A stretch of DNA of 64,000 nt from Alphaproteobacteria bacterium (GCA_017307275.1 JAFKFK010000028.1:1-64000); one strand, 5' to 3'; shown: positions 29,169-37,448, counted from the stretch's first letter. Notes: generated by a model not told the origin, from the sequence alone. A program made the numbers and translations.

Positions 29169-29960
29169 ATGGCAAACGACACAGTTTTGTGGGCGATCGA
29201 CCGGCGCGGCGTGGCCACCGTCACGCTGAACCGGCCGAAGGTGAACAATGCGTACAACGGCGATCTGATCCAGGGTCTGCACGACGCCATGGATGCGCTG
29301 GGCCGCGAGGCGCACCTGCGCATCGTGGTGCTGCGCGGCAACGGCAAGCATTTCCAGGCCGGCGCCGATCTCTCGTGGATCACCAGTGTCGCCAGTCAGT
29401 CGCCGGCTGAGAACGACACGGTGAGCCGGCTCACCGCCGAAGCGATCCGCCGGCTCGACACCTGCCCGGTACCGACTCTCGCCTTGATCCAGGGCGGCTG
29501 CTTCGGTGGCGGCACCGGCATCGCCGCAGCCTGCGACGTGGTCGTCGCGTCGGAAGATGCGATCTTCTCCATCAGCGAGACACGCTGGGGCCTGATGGCC
29601 GGTATCATCCTGCCGCAGCTCTGCCAGTCGATGGGGTTCCGTCAGGTCCGCCGCTATGCCCTGACCGGCGAGCGCTTTGGCGCCGCCGAAGCCTGCCGCC
29701 TCGGCCTGGTGCACGAAGTCTGCCCGACCGGCGGTCTCGACGCGGCGGGCGAGAAGATCATCGACGCCGTGCTGATGAACGCACCACGCGCGACGACAGC
29801 CACCAAGCTGCGCTCGCTGGCCTCAGCGCGCGCCTTCGTCGACGATGGCGAGCTGCGCGACCTGATCGACGAGCACGCGCGCACCCGCCAGCAGGACGAA
29901 GCCCGCGAAGGCCTCGCGAGCTTCCGCGAGAAGCGCAAGCCGTCCTGGTATCCGGGCTGA
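29169..29960 (+). CDS. enoyl-CoA hydratase/isomerase family protein
   Basis: 263-residue crotonase-fold protein. The CoA-binding/oxyanion stretch is KHFQAGADLSWI (about 60-71), the second oxyanion loop is GGCFGGGTGIAAACDVVVAS (about 109-128), and an acidic catalytic candidate lies in SISETRWGLMAG (Glu137). It resembles methylglutaconyl-CoA hydratase-like and other short-chain hydratases; the substrate is undetermined. It ends four bases before the convergent C45 hydrolase stop. Confidence 0.85.
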   Translation: MANDTVLWAIDRRGVATVTLNRPKVNNAYNGDLIQGLHDAMDALGREAHLRIVVLRGNGKHFQAGADLSWITSVASQSPAENDTVSRLTAEAIRRLDTCPVPTLALIQGGCFGGGTGIAAACDVVVASEDAIFSISETRWGLMAGIILPQLCQSMGFRQVRRYALTGERFGAAEACRLGLVHEVCPTGGLDAAGEKIIDAVLMNAPRATTATKLRSLASARAFVDDGELRDLIDEHARTRQQDEAREGLASFREKRKPSWYPG

Positions 29961-29963
29961 TCG

Positions 29964-31100
29964 CTACTCGGCCGCCTGCTTCTGGGCGATGCGGTCGGGC
30001 GTCAGCGAATAGGTCGTGAACTGACGATTGAGGGCCGGCATCGGACAGGCTTCGAGATGGCCTTCCGCCGGTCGCATCAGGATCATCGCCGTCGTCGCAA
30101 CCATGACGCCGCGATTGCTGAGGCGCGGCGGGCGGCACACCGAATGCGGCGTGCCCCAATCGTCGAAGAAGGCCTGGCGGAAATCTTCGAGCGTGAGCTT
30201 GCCGCGCTTTGGTGAAAGCTGATCGCGCACGCGCTTGTCGCGATAGATCGAGTCCGGCGTCTCGGCGAGGCCTGTGTCCTTCACCTTGGCGCGCGCCGAT
30301 TCGGCGATCCAGTGATTGGCATGCACGTAGAGGCCACGATCGGGCGCGATCCAGAACGTATCGTCGGGCGCGCACTCGAAGCCGAACGCCTCGCCGCCGC
30401 AATGGCTGATGGCCATGTGGTTGGAGCCGGGCTTGGGCGTCGACACGACCGTGTGGACGGCGAGCGCCAGATGCGTGGCCTCTAGCACCTTGCGCCGGAT
30501 GAAAGGCAACGGCACGCCGGGGCCGCGCTGATAGTCGCGGTCGCATTCCAGCGCGTTGGCGGTGAGCCCGATGCCGGCCGAGTTCATGCCCGAGCGCGCA
30601 AGGCCGCCCGCTTCGGTGAAGGTCAGGATATCGGGCCCATCGTCGCGACGGATGCGCAGCACAACGCCGGTCTCCGCACACTCCGCCCGCCAGTCCCAGT
30701 TCTGGCCGTGCAGCAGCACGCCATCCGCGCTGGCCTCGGGCAGGGCCAGGGCCGCCGTACAGCCATCAGGAAAGTGCTTGGCCGCCTGTTGCTTGCGGGC
30801 GGCCACCACCATCTCGGTGCGAGCGTTCATCAGCACGACCGCCGCGAAGGGCTCGTTGGCACCCTCGGCGATGCCGCGCATTTCCTCGACGTAGGCCGGA
30901 TCGAACTTCTCGATCAGCGGCACCATCGCTTCGGCGCGCCGCTCCAGTTCTTTCCAGTCGACGCCGCTCTTCAGGAGCGACTCGGCGTACATCTTCGCGC
31001 CGCGCCGCAGCCGATCGGCGGCGGCCTTGCCATGTATCCGACCCCGCTCCCGCGGGCTGCCTGAAAGATCGATCAGCGGGAAGGGAGCGTAGTCGGTCAT
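29964..31100 (-). CDS. C45-family autoproteolytic Ntn-hydrolase (acyltransferase/amidohydrolase)
   Basis: 378 residues. The fold is that of isopenicillin N acyltransferase and carcinine hydrolase: N-terminal GSPRERGRIHGKA, then the predicted self-cleavage pair Gly113-Cys114 (FPDGCTAALAL) giving a new N-terminal cysteine nucleophile, and LLHGQNWDW, the conserved oxyanion/substrate motif. Later SNHMAISHCGGEAFGFE and VHANHWI fit the family. It likely hydrolyses an amide. A CGGAGG site precedes the ATG. It is transcribed with the split decarboxylase just upstream. Confidence 0.8.
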   Translation of the reverse strand: MTDYAPFPLIDLSGSPRERGRIHGKAAADRLRRGAKMYAESLLKSGVDWKELERRAEAMVPLIEKFDPAYVEEMRGIAEGANEPFAAVVLMNARTEMVVAARKQQAAKHFPDGCTAALALPEASADGVLLHGQNWDWRAECAETGVVLRIRRDDGPDILTFTEAGGLARSGMNSAGIGLTANALECDRDYQRGPGVPLPFIRRKVLEATHLALAVHTVVSTPKPGSNHMAISHCGGEAFGFECAPDDTFWIAPDRGLYVHANHWIAESARAKVKDTGLAETPDSIYRDKRVRDQLSPKRGKLTLEDFRQAFFDDWGTPHSVCRPPRLSNRGVMVATTAMILMRPAEGHLEACPMPALNRQFTTYSLTPDRIAQKQAAE

Positions 31101-31121
31101 GAAGCCTCCGGGGTCTGTCCC

Positions 31122-31742
31122 CTATGGATGTCCGAGCAGGGCCTGGCGGAAGCGATCCTTGAGATGCGCGCCGTCCTGCGGTGGCATGACGAACTCTAGC
31201 TTTTCGACCATCACCTTTACGAGCCGAAACACAGGACCCTTCTTGGTGCGGGCGTCCTTCACAAGCGCCGCAACTTCGGAAGCGTCGCGGACCGTGCCGG
31301 TATCGGCGATGCCGCAGCCCTTGGCGATCATGGCGAGATCGGTGCCGGCGCCCGAATCGGTCGGGCCGTTGTTGAGCGGGCTGGTGTGTGTCGCCTGATT
31401 GCCGGTCTCGCCGAACTTCTCGTTGTCGAGCACGACGATGGCGAGATTGTCCGGCTGCTGGGCAGCAACGGTCGCCAGAGAGCCCAGGCTCATCAGCATG
31501 TCGCCGTCGCCGGTGATGACCAGCACGCGCTTCTTGGGCTGTGCCAGGGCGAGACCCAGGCCCATGCCGACCGGTGCGCCCATCGAGCCCCACAGCGGCA
31601 TGTTGAGCGGGCGGTCGCCGGCTTCGGTGATGTCCCAGTTGGACGAGCCGAGGCCTGCGATCACCAGCAGATTGTCGTCGGCGCCTTCGAGGATCTTCTT
31701 CACCAGCGGGCGGCGCTGGAGCGTTGCCTTCTGCGTGCTCAT
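31122..31742 (-). CDS. thiamine-diphosphate decarboxylase, PP-domain subunit (ComE/sulfopyruvate decarboxylase beta-like)
   Basis: 206 residues with the thiamine diphosphate motif VITGDGDMLMSLGSLATVAA ending in VVLDNEKFGE (GDG to N spacing as expected). It is the C-terminal half of a normal decarboxylase; the other half is the adjacent gene one base upstream. Such split enzymes decarboxylate sulfopyruvate or phosphonopyruvate. The substrate is uncertain because no sulfonate or phosphonate genes are nearby. GGGAAG lies before the ATG. Confidence 0.82.
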   Translation of the reverse strand: MSTQKATLQRRPLVKKILEGADDNLLVIAGLGSSNWDITEAGDRPLNMPLWGSMGAPVGMGLGLALAQPKKRVLVITGDGDMLMSLGSLATVAAQQPDNLAIVVLDNEKFGETGNQATHTSPLNNGPTDSGAGTDLAMIAKGCGIADTGTVRDASEVAALVKDARTKKGPVFRLVKVMVEKLEFVMPPQDGAHLKDRFRQALLGHP

Positions 31743-31743
31743 G

Positions 31744-32274
31744 TTACTTCTTCCCGAAATTCTTGATGCCGATCAGCTTCTGGCGCAGCAGAACCGCGAC
31801 GGACTGGCCGCCGTTGAAGGCCGAGCGCGCGGCGGCATCGACGGTCGTCTTCACCTCGTCGGCAGTCTCAACCGAGTAGAGCAGCACGCCCATCGCCTCG
31901 AGCACCTTCGGCGTCGCCTGGCCCATGGGATACTGCCAGGAATTGAACTCGCCCCAGTCGCCGCGCATCGTGATCAGCGTCAGGAATGGAAAGCGCAGGG
32001 TCTTGGGCATGCCCATCAGGTTGATGGTGTTGCCCACGCCTGAGCTCTGCATCAGCAGGACCGAACGTTGCCCGCCCAGCCACGCCCCGGCGGCGAGCGG
32101 AATGCCCTCCTCCTCGGTCGTGAGCGCCAGGGTGCGCATGGAATTGGAGCGCTGGCAGGCCTCGATCAGGCGTCCGTGGCCGGCGTCGGGCACGTGATAG
32201 ACCTGCTTCACGTCGTGATCCTGCAGGACCTCGAAAATCTGGTCGCGCCATTCAGGCGTCGCGCTGGCGTTCAT
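31744..32274 (-). CDS. thiamine-diphosphate decarboxylase, Pyr-domain subunit (ComD/sulfopyruvate decarboxylase alpha-like)
   Basis: 176 residues. The Pyr domain supplies the catalytic glutamate in LALTTEEEGIPLAAGAWLGG (about 47-66), followed by SVLLMQSSGVGNTINLMGMP and the FLTLITMRGDWGEFNSWQYPMG strand. It complements the PP-domain subunit downstream, so the pair forms one active site at the subunit interface. GGGAGAG precedes the ATG. It is divergent from a LysR regulator across 120 bases. Confidence 0.82.
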   Translation of the reverse strand: MNASATPEWRDQIFEVLQDHDVKQVYHVPDAGHGRLIEACQRSNSMRTLALTTEEEGIPLAAGAWLGGQRSVLLMQSSGVGNTINLMGMPKTLRFPFLTLITMRGDWGEFNSWQYPMGQATPKVLEAMGVLLYSVETADEVKTTVDAAARSAFNGGQSVAVLLRQKLIGIKNFGKK

Positions 32275-32370
32275 GTCTCTCCCGTCTCGGGCTGCTTCAA
32301 GGAAGGCGATAACGAAGGGCAGATACTAGCTATCACCAAGTTCGCCATCGAAGACCATTCTCTGTGATCA

Positions 32371-32391
32371 GCTATAGCGATATTGTATAGC
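32371..32391. promoter_or_regulatory. LysR-type operator (interrupted dyad)
   Basis: GCTATA and TATAGC flank nine bases, a perfect dyad containing the T-N11-A layout of LysR boxes. It ends three bases before the LysR ATG and faces the divergent decarboxylase genes, so it probably mediates autorepression and activation of that operon. Confidence 0.65.
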
Positions 32392-32394
32392 TCA

Positions 32395-33336
32395 ATGGAG
32401 CTTTCCCAACTCCGCACGCTGATCCACGTCGCCGAGCTCGGCAGCCTGAGCAAGGCGGCCGAGCGCCTGGGCATCGCCCAGCCGGCCCTCAGCCGCCAGA
32501 TCCGGATGCTGGAAGAAGAGCTCGCCGTGCGCCTGTTCGCCCGCCACGGCCGCGGCATGATCCTGACGGACAAGGGCCGCGAGATCCTGGAACACGCCAC
32601 GAGGGTCATGGTCGAGCTGGAGGAGATCCGCGCCGCGGCCTCCGACCTCGACACGCCGTTGCGTGGCCGGATCGGCATCGGCTTTCCGCCGACGGTCGCC
32701 GACATCATCTCGGTTCCCCTGGTCGCGGCCTTCGGGAAGGCGCATCCGCAAGTCGAGTTGCGCCTGGTCGGCGCCTACACCGGCTACCTGCTCGACTGGC
32801 TGCATCGCGGCGAGATCGACCTTGCCGTCCTCTACGATCCGCACTCCGCCCGGTCGCTGCGCTCCCAACCTCTGCTGCTCGAAAACCTGTTCCTGATCGG
32901 ACCGCCCGACTCAGGGCTCTCAGGCACCCGCGCCATTCCATTCAAGGACCTCGAGGGTCGGCGCGTGTTGCTGCCCAGCACGCGCCACGGATTGCGGACG
33001 ATCGTTGAGCAATGCGCAACAGAAGCGGGCATCGCCCTCAACGTCGCGGTCGAAGCAGATTCTTATGCGACGCTGAAGGACCTGGTGCGCCACGGCCATG
33101 GCTGGACGATCCTGCCCCTGCCACCCATTCACGACGACATCGCCGCCAACCGTCTGGCAGCCGCCCCCTTGATTGATCCCGTGCCAGTCCGACGACTGGT
33201 CCTGTCCTATCCCGCGGACCGGCCCGTCCTGCGCCTCGCGAGATTTGCCGGCGACACCATCGCCGACATCGTGACCGATCATGTCGAAAGAGGAATCTGG
33301 CCCGGGCAACTCCTCCATCAACCATCGTCGGCTTAG
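32395..33336 (+). CDS. LysR-family transcriptional regulator (Nac/Cbl-like)
   Basis: 313 residues. The helix-turn-helix contains SLSKAAERLGIAQPALSRQIRMLEEEL and is followed by GRGMILTDKG, typical of the Nac/CynR group. The effector domain starts at RGRIGIGFPPTVAD. ATG 32395 gives MELSQLRTLIHVAEL, the normal LysR N-terminus; an in-frame TTG at 32383 lies inside the operator. Its likely targets are the divergent decarboxylase and C45 hydrolase genes. Its stop overlaps the hemJ stop in TTAG. Confidence 0.9.
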   Translation: MELSQLRTLIHVAELGSLSKAAERLGIAQPALSRQIRMLEEELAVRLFARHGRGMILTDKGREILEHATRVMVELEEIRAAASDLDTPLRGRIGIGFPPTVADIISVPLVAAFGKAHPQVELRLVGAYTGYLLDWLHRGEIDLAVLYDPHSARSLRSQPLLLENLFLIGPPDSGLSGTRAIPFKDLEGRRVLLPSTRHGLRTIVEQCATEAGIALNVAVEADSYATLKDLVRHGHGWTILPLPPIHDDIAANRLAAAPLIDPVPVRRLVLSYPADRPVLRLARFAGDTIADIVTDHVERGIWPGQLLHQPSSA

Positions 33337-33758
33337 AGCGGCTTCAGCACCACCAGGAACACGATGCCGATCATCAGCAGGGTCGGCACTTCGTTCCACC
33401 AGCGATAGTAGGTGGCGGGCCGCGTGTTGCGGTCGGCCTCGAATGTCTTGCGCCAGCGGCCGTAGAGGTGGTGCACGAAGGTGAGTACGCAGACGAGGGC
33501 GAACTTCATGTGCAGCCAGCCGGCATGCCACCATTCGCCCTGCCAGGCGAGCAGCAGCCCGAATATCCAGACGAGGATCATTGCCGGATTCATGATGCCG
33601 CGCAGCAGGCGGCGCTCCATTACCTTGAACGTCTCGCTTTGCGGCGAACCCGGCGGCGCATCGGCGTGATAGACGAACAGGCGCGGCAGGTAGAGAAGGC
33701 CCGCCATCCACGCGATGACGGCCACGATGTGCAGCGCCTTCAAGACCTCGTAGAGCAT
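33333..33758 (-). CDS. hemJ: protoporphyrinogen IX oxidase HemJ
   Basis: 141 residues with four membrane helices (about 3-24, 52-72, 82-100 and 122-141). The N-terminal motif LKALHIVAVIAWMAGLLYLPRLFVYH contains the conserved histidine. HemJ oxidises protoporphyrinogen IX in bacteria lacking HemG/HemY. The ATG overlaps the hemH stop (TGATG). The surrounding frame is open much further upstream, but only this part is the gene. It is the last gene of the hemE-hemH-hemJ operon. Confidence 0.93.
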   Translation of the reverse strand: MLYEVLKALHIVAVIAWMAGLLYLPRLFVYHADAPPGSPQSETFKVMERRLLRGIMNPAMILVWIFGLLLAWQGEWWHAGWLHMKFALVCVLTFVHHLYGRWRKTFEADRNTRPATYYRWWNEVPTLLMIGIVFLVVLKPL

Positions 33759-34789
33759 CACACGCTTCCGGCGATCAGAGGACAACCCGTGTGAACATGG
33801 CGGCAGGGCATCGACTTCGCGCCGTGGCAAACGGCCACCTGCGGATCGGCCAGGACCGCACGCACGCGATCGGCAAGTCCTGCGATGAAGGCAGGGTGCG
33901 TCCCGACAGTCGGCACTCGGACATAGGTCGGTACGGCGCTCTTCTCGGCGAGATGGCGATATTCCATGTCGAGCTCGACCAGCGTTTCCGAATGCTCCGA
34001 CACGAAACTCAGCGGATAGAGCACGACCGCCTTTTTGTCCGTGCCGGCGCGCGCAATCTCGGCATCCGTCGACGGACCGATCCATTTCAGCGGGCCAACA
34101 CGGCTCTGATAGCAGACCGACCAATCGAGACCGCCGATCCGGTCGGCAATCGCCTGCGCGGTGCGTTCGACCTGCGCCTGATAGGGATCGCCGGCCTTGA
34201 TCACGCGTTCGGGCAGACCGTGCGCTGAAAAGAGCACACGGGACGGCTGGTTTCCAGCCTCGCGCAGGCCTTGCCGCAGGAGTTCGACCGACGCCGAGAT
34301 AAAGCCTTCCTCGTCGGGATAGCAGCAGACGGTTTGCGTCGGCGCCGAGAGCTTGGCCTTGGCCGCCGTTTCGCGCCACGCCTTCACCGAGGAGTCCGTC
34401 GTCGTGGTCGAGAACTGCGGATAGAGCGGCAGCAACACAATACGGTCCGGTGCAAAGCGCTTCACCGAACGCACAACGGCCTCCGTCATCGGGTGCCAGT
34501 AGCGCATGCAGACATAGCCGCGCCATTCGTGTTCGGTGCCCAGCGCCTCTTCGAGCGCGCGCGCCTGCGCCTCGGTCTGGCCGAGGATCGGCGAGCTGCC
34601 GCCGATCTTTGCGTAGATGTCCCGGGCTTTCGGCGCGCGACGGTTGGCGATGAAATTCGCCAGCGGGCCACGCAACAGCGACGGCAGGCGCAGGATGGCA
34701 GGATCGCTGAACAGGTTGCGCAGGAAAGGCTGCACGGCCTCGGGCGAATCCGGGCCGCCGAGATTGAACAGGACGATGGCGATCTTCAT
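33758..34789 (-). CDS. hemH: ferrochelatase
   Basis: 343 residues. It inserts Fe2+ into protoporphyrin IX, the terminal heme step. It begins IAIVLFNLGGPDSPEAVQPFL. The metal-handling histidine is in RVLFSAHGLPERVI, and VGPLKWIGPSTDAEI and LSFVSEHSETLVELDMEY (conserved acidic residues) are present. Its ATG overlaps the hemE stop by four bases. Confidence 0.95.
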   Translation of the reverse strand: MKIAIVLFNLGGPDSPEAVQPFLRNLFSDPAILRLPSLLRGPLANFIANRRAPKARDIYAKIGGSSPILGQTEAQARALEEALGTEHEWRGYVCMRYWHPMTEAVVRSVKRFAPDRIVLLPLYPQFSTTTTDSSVKAWRETAAKAKLSAPTQTVCCYPDEEGFISASVELLRQGLREAGNQPSRVLFSAHGLPERVIKAGDPYQAQVERTAQAIADRIGGLDWSVCYQSRVGPLKWIGPSTDAEIARAGTDKKAVVLYPLSFVSEHSETLVELDMEYRHLAEKSAVPTYVRVPTVGTHPAFIAGLADRVRAVLADPQVAVCHGAKSMPCRHVHTGCPLIAGSV

Positions 34790-35829
34790 TCGGTCCCAGG
34801 CTTCCAGTTGCGCACGATCTCAACCAGTTGCGCGACATGCTCGGGCGGCGTTTGCGGCACCACGCCGTGACCGAGATTGAACACGAAGGAACCATGGCCG
34901 AGCTTGTCGAGAATGCGCGTGGCCTCTCGTTCCAGCGCCGCGCCGCCCGCCACGAGCATGATGGGATCGAGATTGCCCTGCACACAGATATGCGGCTGCA
35001 GCTCCTTGGCGGCCCAATGCGCACCAATGCCGGTATCGATCGAGAGTGCGGTGAAACTGTCGGGGCGCCGGTACATCAACGCTGCCGGACCGACGGCGCG
35101 CGGAAAAGCGATGATCGGGATCGACGGATGACGCTCGCGCAAGCCCTTGGAAATCCGCACCAGGGGATCGAGCGACCAGCGGAAAAGCTGTTCCTCCGGC
35201 AGCACACCGGCCCAGGAATCGAAGAGTTGGACGGCGTCGGCGCCGGCTTCGACCTGGTTGGAAAGATGATCGACCAAGGAATCGACCAGCAGGTCGATCA
35301 GCAGGCCGAAGGATTCCGGATGGGCATAGGCCCACTTCTTCACCTTGGCGAAATCCTTGCTGCCGCTTCCTTCGATCATGTAGCAGGCGAGCGTGAAGGG
35401 CGCGCCGGCGAAGCCCAGCAGAGCGGTTTCCTTGGGCAGCGCTGCGCGTGTTTGCTTGATAGCCTCATAGACCGGCGCCAGAAAATCGCCGAGCCGGGCC
35501 CGCGAGAGCTTCCCGAACTGCGCCGGATCGGTCAGGGCCTCGAGCTTCGGTCCCTCGCCCTCCTCGAACCAGACCTTCTGCCCGAGCGCATCGGGAACCA
35601 CGAGGATGTCGGAGAAGATGATGGCCGCGTCGAAGCCAAAGCGCCGGATCGGCTGCAAAGTGACTTCGACGGCCTTGTCCGGCGTGTAGCAGAATTCGAG
35701 GAACGACTTGGTCGTCGCGCGCACGGCACGATACTCCGGCAGGTACCGGCCCGCCTGACGCATCAACCAGACCGGCGGCGTCGCAAAGCGCCGCCCGGCC
35801 AGTGTTTCCAGGAATTTATTGCCGCTCAC
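34786..35829 (-). CDS. hemE: uroporphyrinogen decarboxylase
   Basis: 347 residues. The N-terminal active-site stretch is PVWLMRQAGRYLPEYRAVR (about 18-36), followed by FGFDAAIIFSDILVVPDALG with the catalytic Asp. It converts uroporphyrinogen III to coproporphyrinogen III. The start is GTG at 35829 with GAGGA upstream. It is the first gene of the heme operon and borders the proposed origin, as hemE does in Caulobacter. Confidence 0.95.
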   Translation of the reverse strand: MSGNKFLETLAGRRFATPPVWLMRQAGRYLPEYRAVRATTKSFLEFCYTPDKAVEVTLQPIRRFGFDAAIIFSDILVVPDALGQKVWFEEGEGPKLEALTDPAQFGKLSRARLGDFLAPVYEAIKQTRAALPKETALLGFAGAPFTLACYMIEGSGSKDFAKVKKWAYAHPESFGLLIDLLVDSLVDHLSNQVEAGADAVQLFDSWAGVLPEEQLFRWSLDPLVRISKGLRERHPSIPIIAFPRAVGPAALMYRRPDSFTALSIDTGIGAHWAAKELQPHICVQGNLDPIMLVAGGAALEREATRILDKLGHGSFVFNLGHGVVPQTPPEHVAQLVEIVRNWKPGTE

Positions 35830-36152
35830 ACGTCATCCTCATGCCTACCCTCTTACTCTATTCATAATAGGTAGTAGCAGTAGTAGGGCCTGTGGCATGT
35901 GGGGATGCGCCTTATTGGCCAACCTTCCCCAGATGCCTGTGGACCAGGAAAGGCCGATTCCATGCGATTCTAGCGCAGGATTCCCGATTCACAGGACTTT
36001 CCCGCAAGCTTGTCCGCAAGGGACGATCCTCGGGATCGGAGAGGCGAGTCGGGTCTCGAATCCGGGGCTCGTGGACAACGGCCCGACCTGTCCCCGTGTT
36101 CCAACAGCCAATCCCACGTTTCTCCCGAGGGTCCTGTGGGGTAAAACGAAGC
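35830..36152. other. candidate chromosomal replication origin between hemE and ppsR
   Basis: This 323-base gap holds no gene (the ppsR frame is open through it, but the encoded stretch does not look like the family). In Caulobacter and Rickettsia the origin lies in exactly this hemE/DUF299 space. The sequence shows an AT-rich patch (about 35850-35885), TGTGG at 35891, 35898, 35938 and 36135, and three 9-mers two mismatches from the DnaA box: TGTGGACCA (35938), TTGTCCGCA (36010) and CGTGGACAA (36070). No perfect DnaA box or CtrA dyad is visible, so the call rests mainly on synteny. It must also contain the hemE and ppsR promoters. Confidence 0.5.
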
Positions 36153-36986
36153 GTGGCGAACCGGAACTTCCATGTGCACCTCGTCTCCGACTCGACCGGC
36201 GAGACCGTGTCGAGCGTGGCGCGTGCTTGCCTCGTGCAATATGAGGGCATCTTCGTTCAGGAGCATGTCTGGTCGCTGGTGCGCACGCCCGGCCAGATGG
36301 AAAAGGTGATGCAGGCGGTCGAGCGCGACCGTGGCCCCGTCCTTTACACGCTGGTCGATCCCGAGCTGCGCGACGTCGTGCGCGACCATTGCCGGCGCCT
36401 GCAATTACCCTGCGTCGGCGTGCTCGACCAGGCGATGAGCGTGCTGGCCGTCCACTTCCATTCCAAGAGCGAGCAGTGGCCGGGCCGTCAGCATCAGCTC
36501 GACGAAGGCTATTTCGACCGCATCGACGCCATGCACTACACCTTGGCGCACGACGACGGTCAGTCGACGCACGATCTGGAAGACGCCGACGTGATCCTGG
36601 TGGGACCGTCGCGCACCTCCAAAACACCGACCTGTGTCTATCTGGCCAACCGTGGCGTACGCGCGGCCAACGTGCCGCTGGTGCCGGCCGTGGCGCCGCC
36701 CGTCGAGCTCGAAGAGGCCAAGCGCCCGTTGATCGTGGGACTGATCACCGATCCGGAGCGGCTGGTGCAGATCCGGGTCAACCGTCTACGTCTCATGCAG
36801 CAGGAGACCGAGACGGACTATACCGACATGGAAAGGGTGCAGCGCGAAATCCAGGAAGCGCGCCGCCTTTACGCCCGCCGCAAGTGGGCGACCATCGATG
36901 TCACGCGCCGTTCCATCGAAGAGACGGCCGCGTCGATCCTGCAAATGTTGGCGAGTCGTCGCGAGCAGAGGTTGCAGGCCGGATAA
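36153..36986 (+). CDS. ppsR: PEP synthase/PPDK regulatory kinase-phosphorylase (DUF299)
   Basis: 277 residues. The family inactivates PEP synthase or pyruvate phosphate dikinase by ADP-dependent phosphorylation and reactivates it by phosphorolysis. It begins ANRNFHVHLVSDSTGETVSS, the usual N-terminus. The P-loop-like VILVGPSRTSKTPTCVYLA is at about 147-165, followed by IVGLITDPERLVQIR. I set GTG 36153 because the conserved protein starts there; the open frame reaches back to 35892 but that part is not conserved-looking. No PEP synthase gene is in the window. Confidence 0.9.
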   Translation: MANRNFHVHLVSDSTGETVSSVARACLVQYEGIFVQEHVWSLVRTPGQMEKVMQAVERDRGPVLYTLVDPELRDVVRDHCRRLQLPCVGVLDQAMSVLAVHFHSKSEQWPGRQHQLDEGYFDRIDAMHYTLAHDDGQSTHDLEDADVILVGPSRTSKTPTCVYLANRGVRAANVPLVPAVAPPVELEEAKRPLIVGLITDPERLVQIRVNRLRLMQQETETDYTDMERVQREIQEARRLYARRKWATIDVTRRSIEETAASILQMLASRREQRLQAG

Positions 36987-37003
36987 CGAAGCAGGAGGCG
37001 ACC

Positions 37004-37438
37004 ATGAAGGCAGCCTTTGTAGCGTTGGGTCTGGTGTTTGGGAGTGCAGCGGCGTTTGCCGCAAACGGTATCACGGCGGCATTCGCCGCCAATGGCATCG
37101 ACGTCAAGCGCGGCGGCGATGCCAACATCTATGGCAACTGCGTGCCGAGCCTCGTCGTCGAGAACAAGTCGGGCGAGACAATCGGCTATCTCCAGGTCGA
37201 CGTCGTGCTGGCGCTCAACGATGGGCGCGAGCGGACGATCGAGCTGGCATCGGCCTATCGCGACGGCGCGCCGTTCCCGATCGCTCCCGGGGCGACGGCG
37301 ACCCTGAAGCAGCATCTCGACCTGTCGCGGGCGCTCGGCGTGCCCTGCGGCGAGGTCAAGGAACGCAAGGTCTCTCGGACGATCTGCGAGACAGCGCGTG
37401 GCACAGCCTGTGCATCGTCAGTCTCCGTAAAACCCTGA
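37004..37438 (+). CDS. secreted protein with duplicated signal-cleavage segment, unknown
   Basis: 144 residues with AGGAGG before the ATG. The signal peptide is KAAFVALGLVFGSAAAFA. The segment AAFAANGI(T/D) occurs twice in tandem (residues 16-33), so two signal peptidase sites are present. The mature part is beta-rich (SLVVENKSGETIGYLQVDVVLALNDG, GATATLKQHLDL), like a small immunoglobulin-like or carrier domain. It has four cysteines (Cys46, 117, 129 and 136), which may pair. It is not a family I recognise. It lies between ppsR and a Bug-type binding protein, 10 bases from the latter. Confidence 0.75.
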   Translation: MKAAFVALGLVFGSAAAFAANGITAAFAANGIDVKRGGDANIYGNCVPSLVVENKSGETIGYLQVDVVLALNDGRERTIELASAYRDGAPFPIAPGATATLKQHLDLSRALGVPCGEVKERKVSRTICETARGTACASSVSVKP

Positions 37439-37448
37439 GGCACTACCC

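Noticed and set aside
28379..29383. 334-codon minus-strand frame
   Set aside because: It runs opposite two plus-strand genes with strong ribosome binding sites and no signal supports it.
33759..35027. Upstream part of the frame that contains hemJ
   Set aside because: It is a different frame over hemH and hemE; only the last 141 codons match HemJ.
35892..36152. N-terminal 87 codons of the ppsR open frame
   Set aside because: The stretch is unlike the family and covers the proposed origin; the conserved protein starts at GTG 36153.
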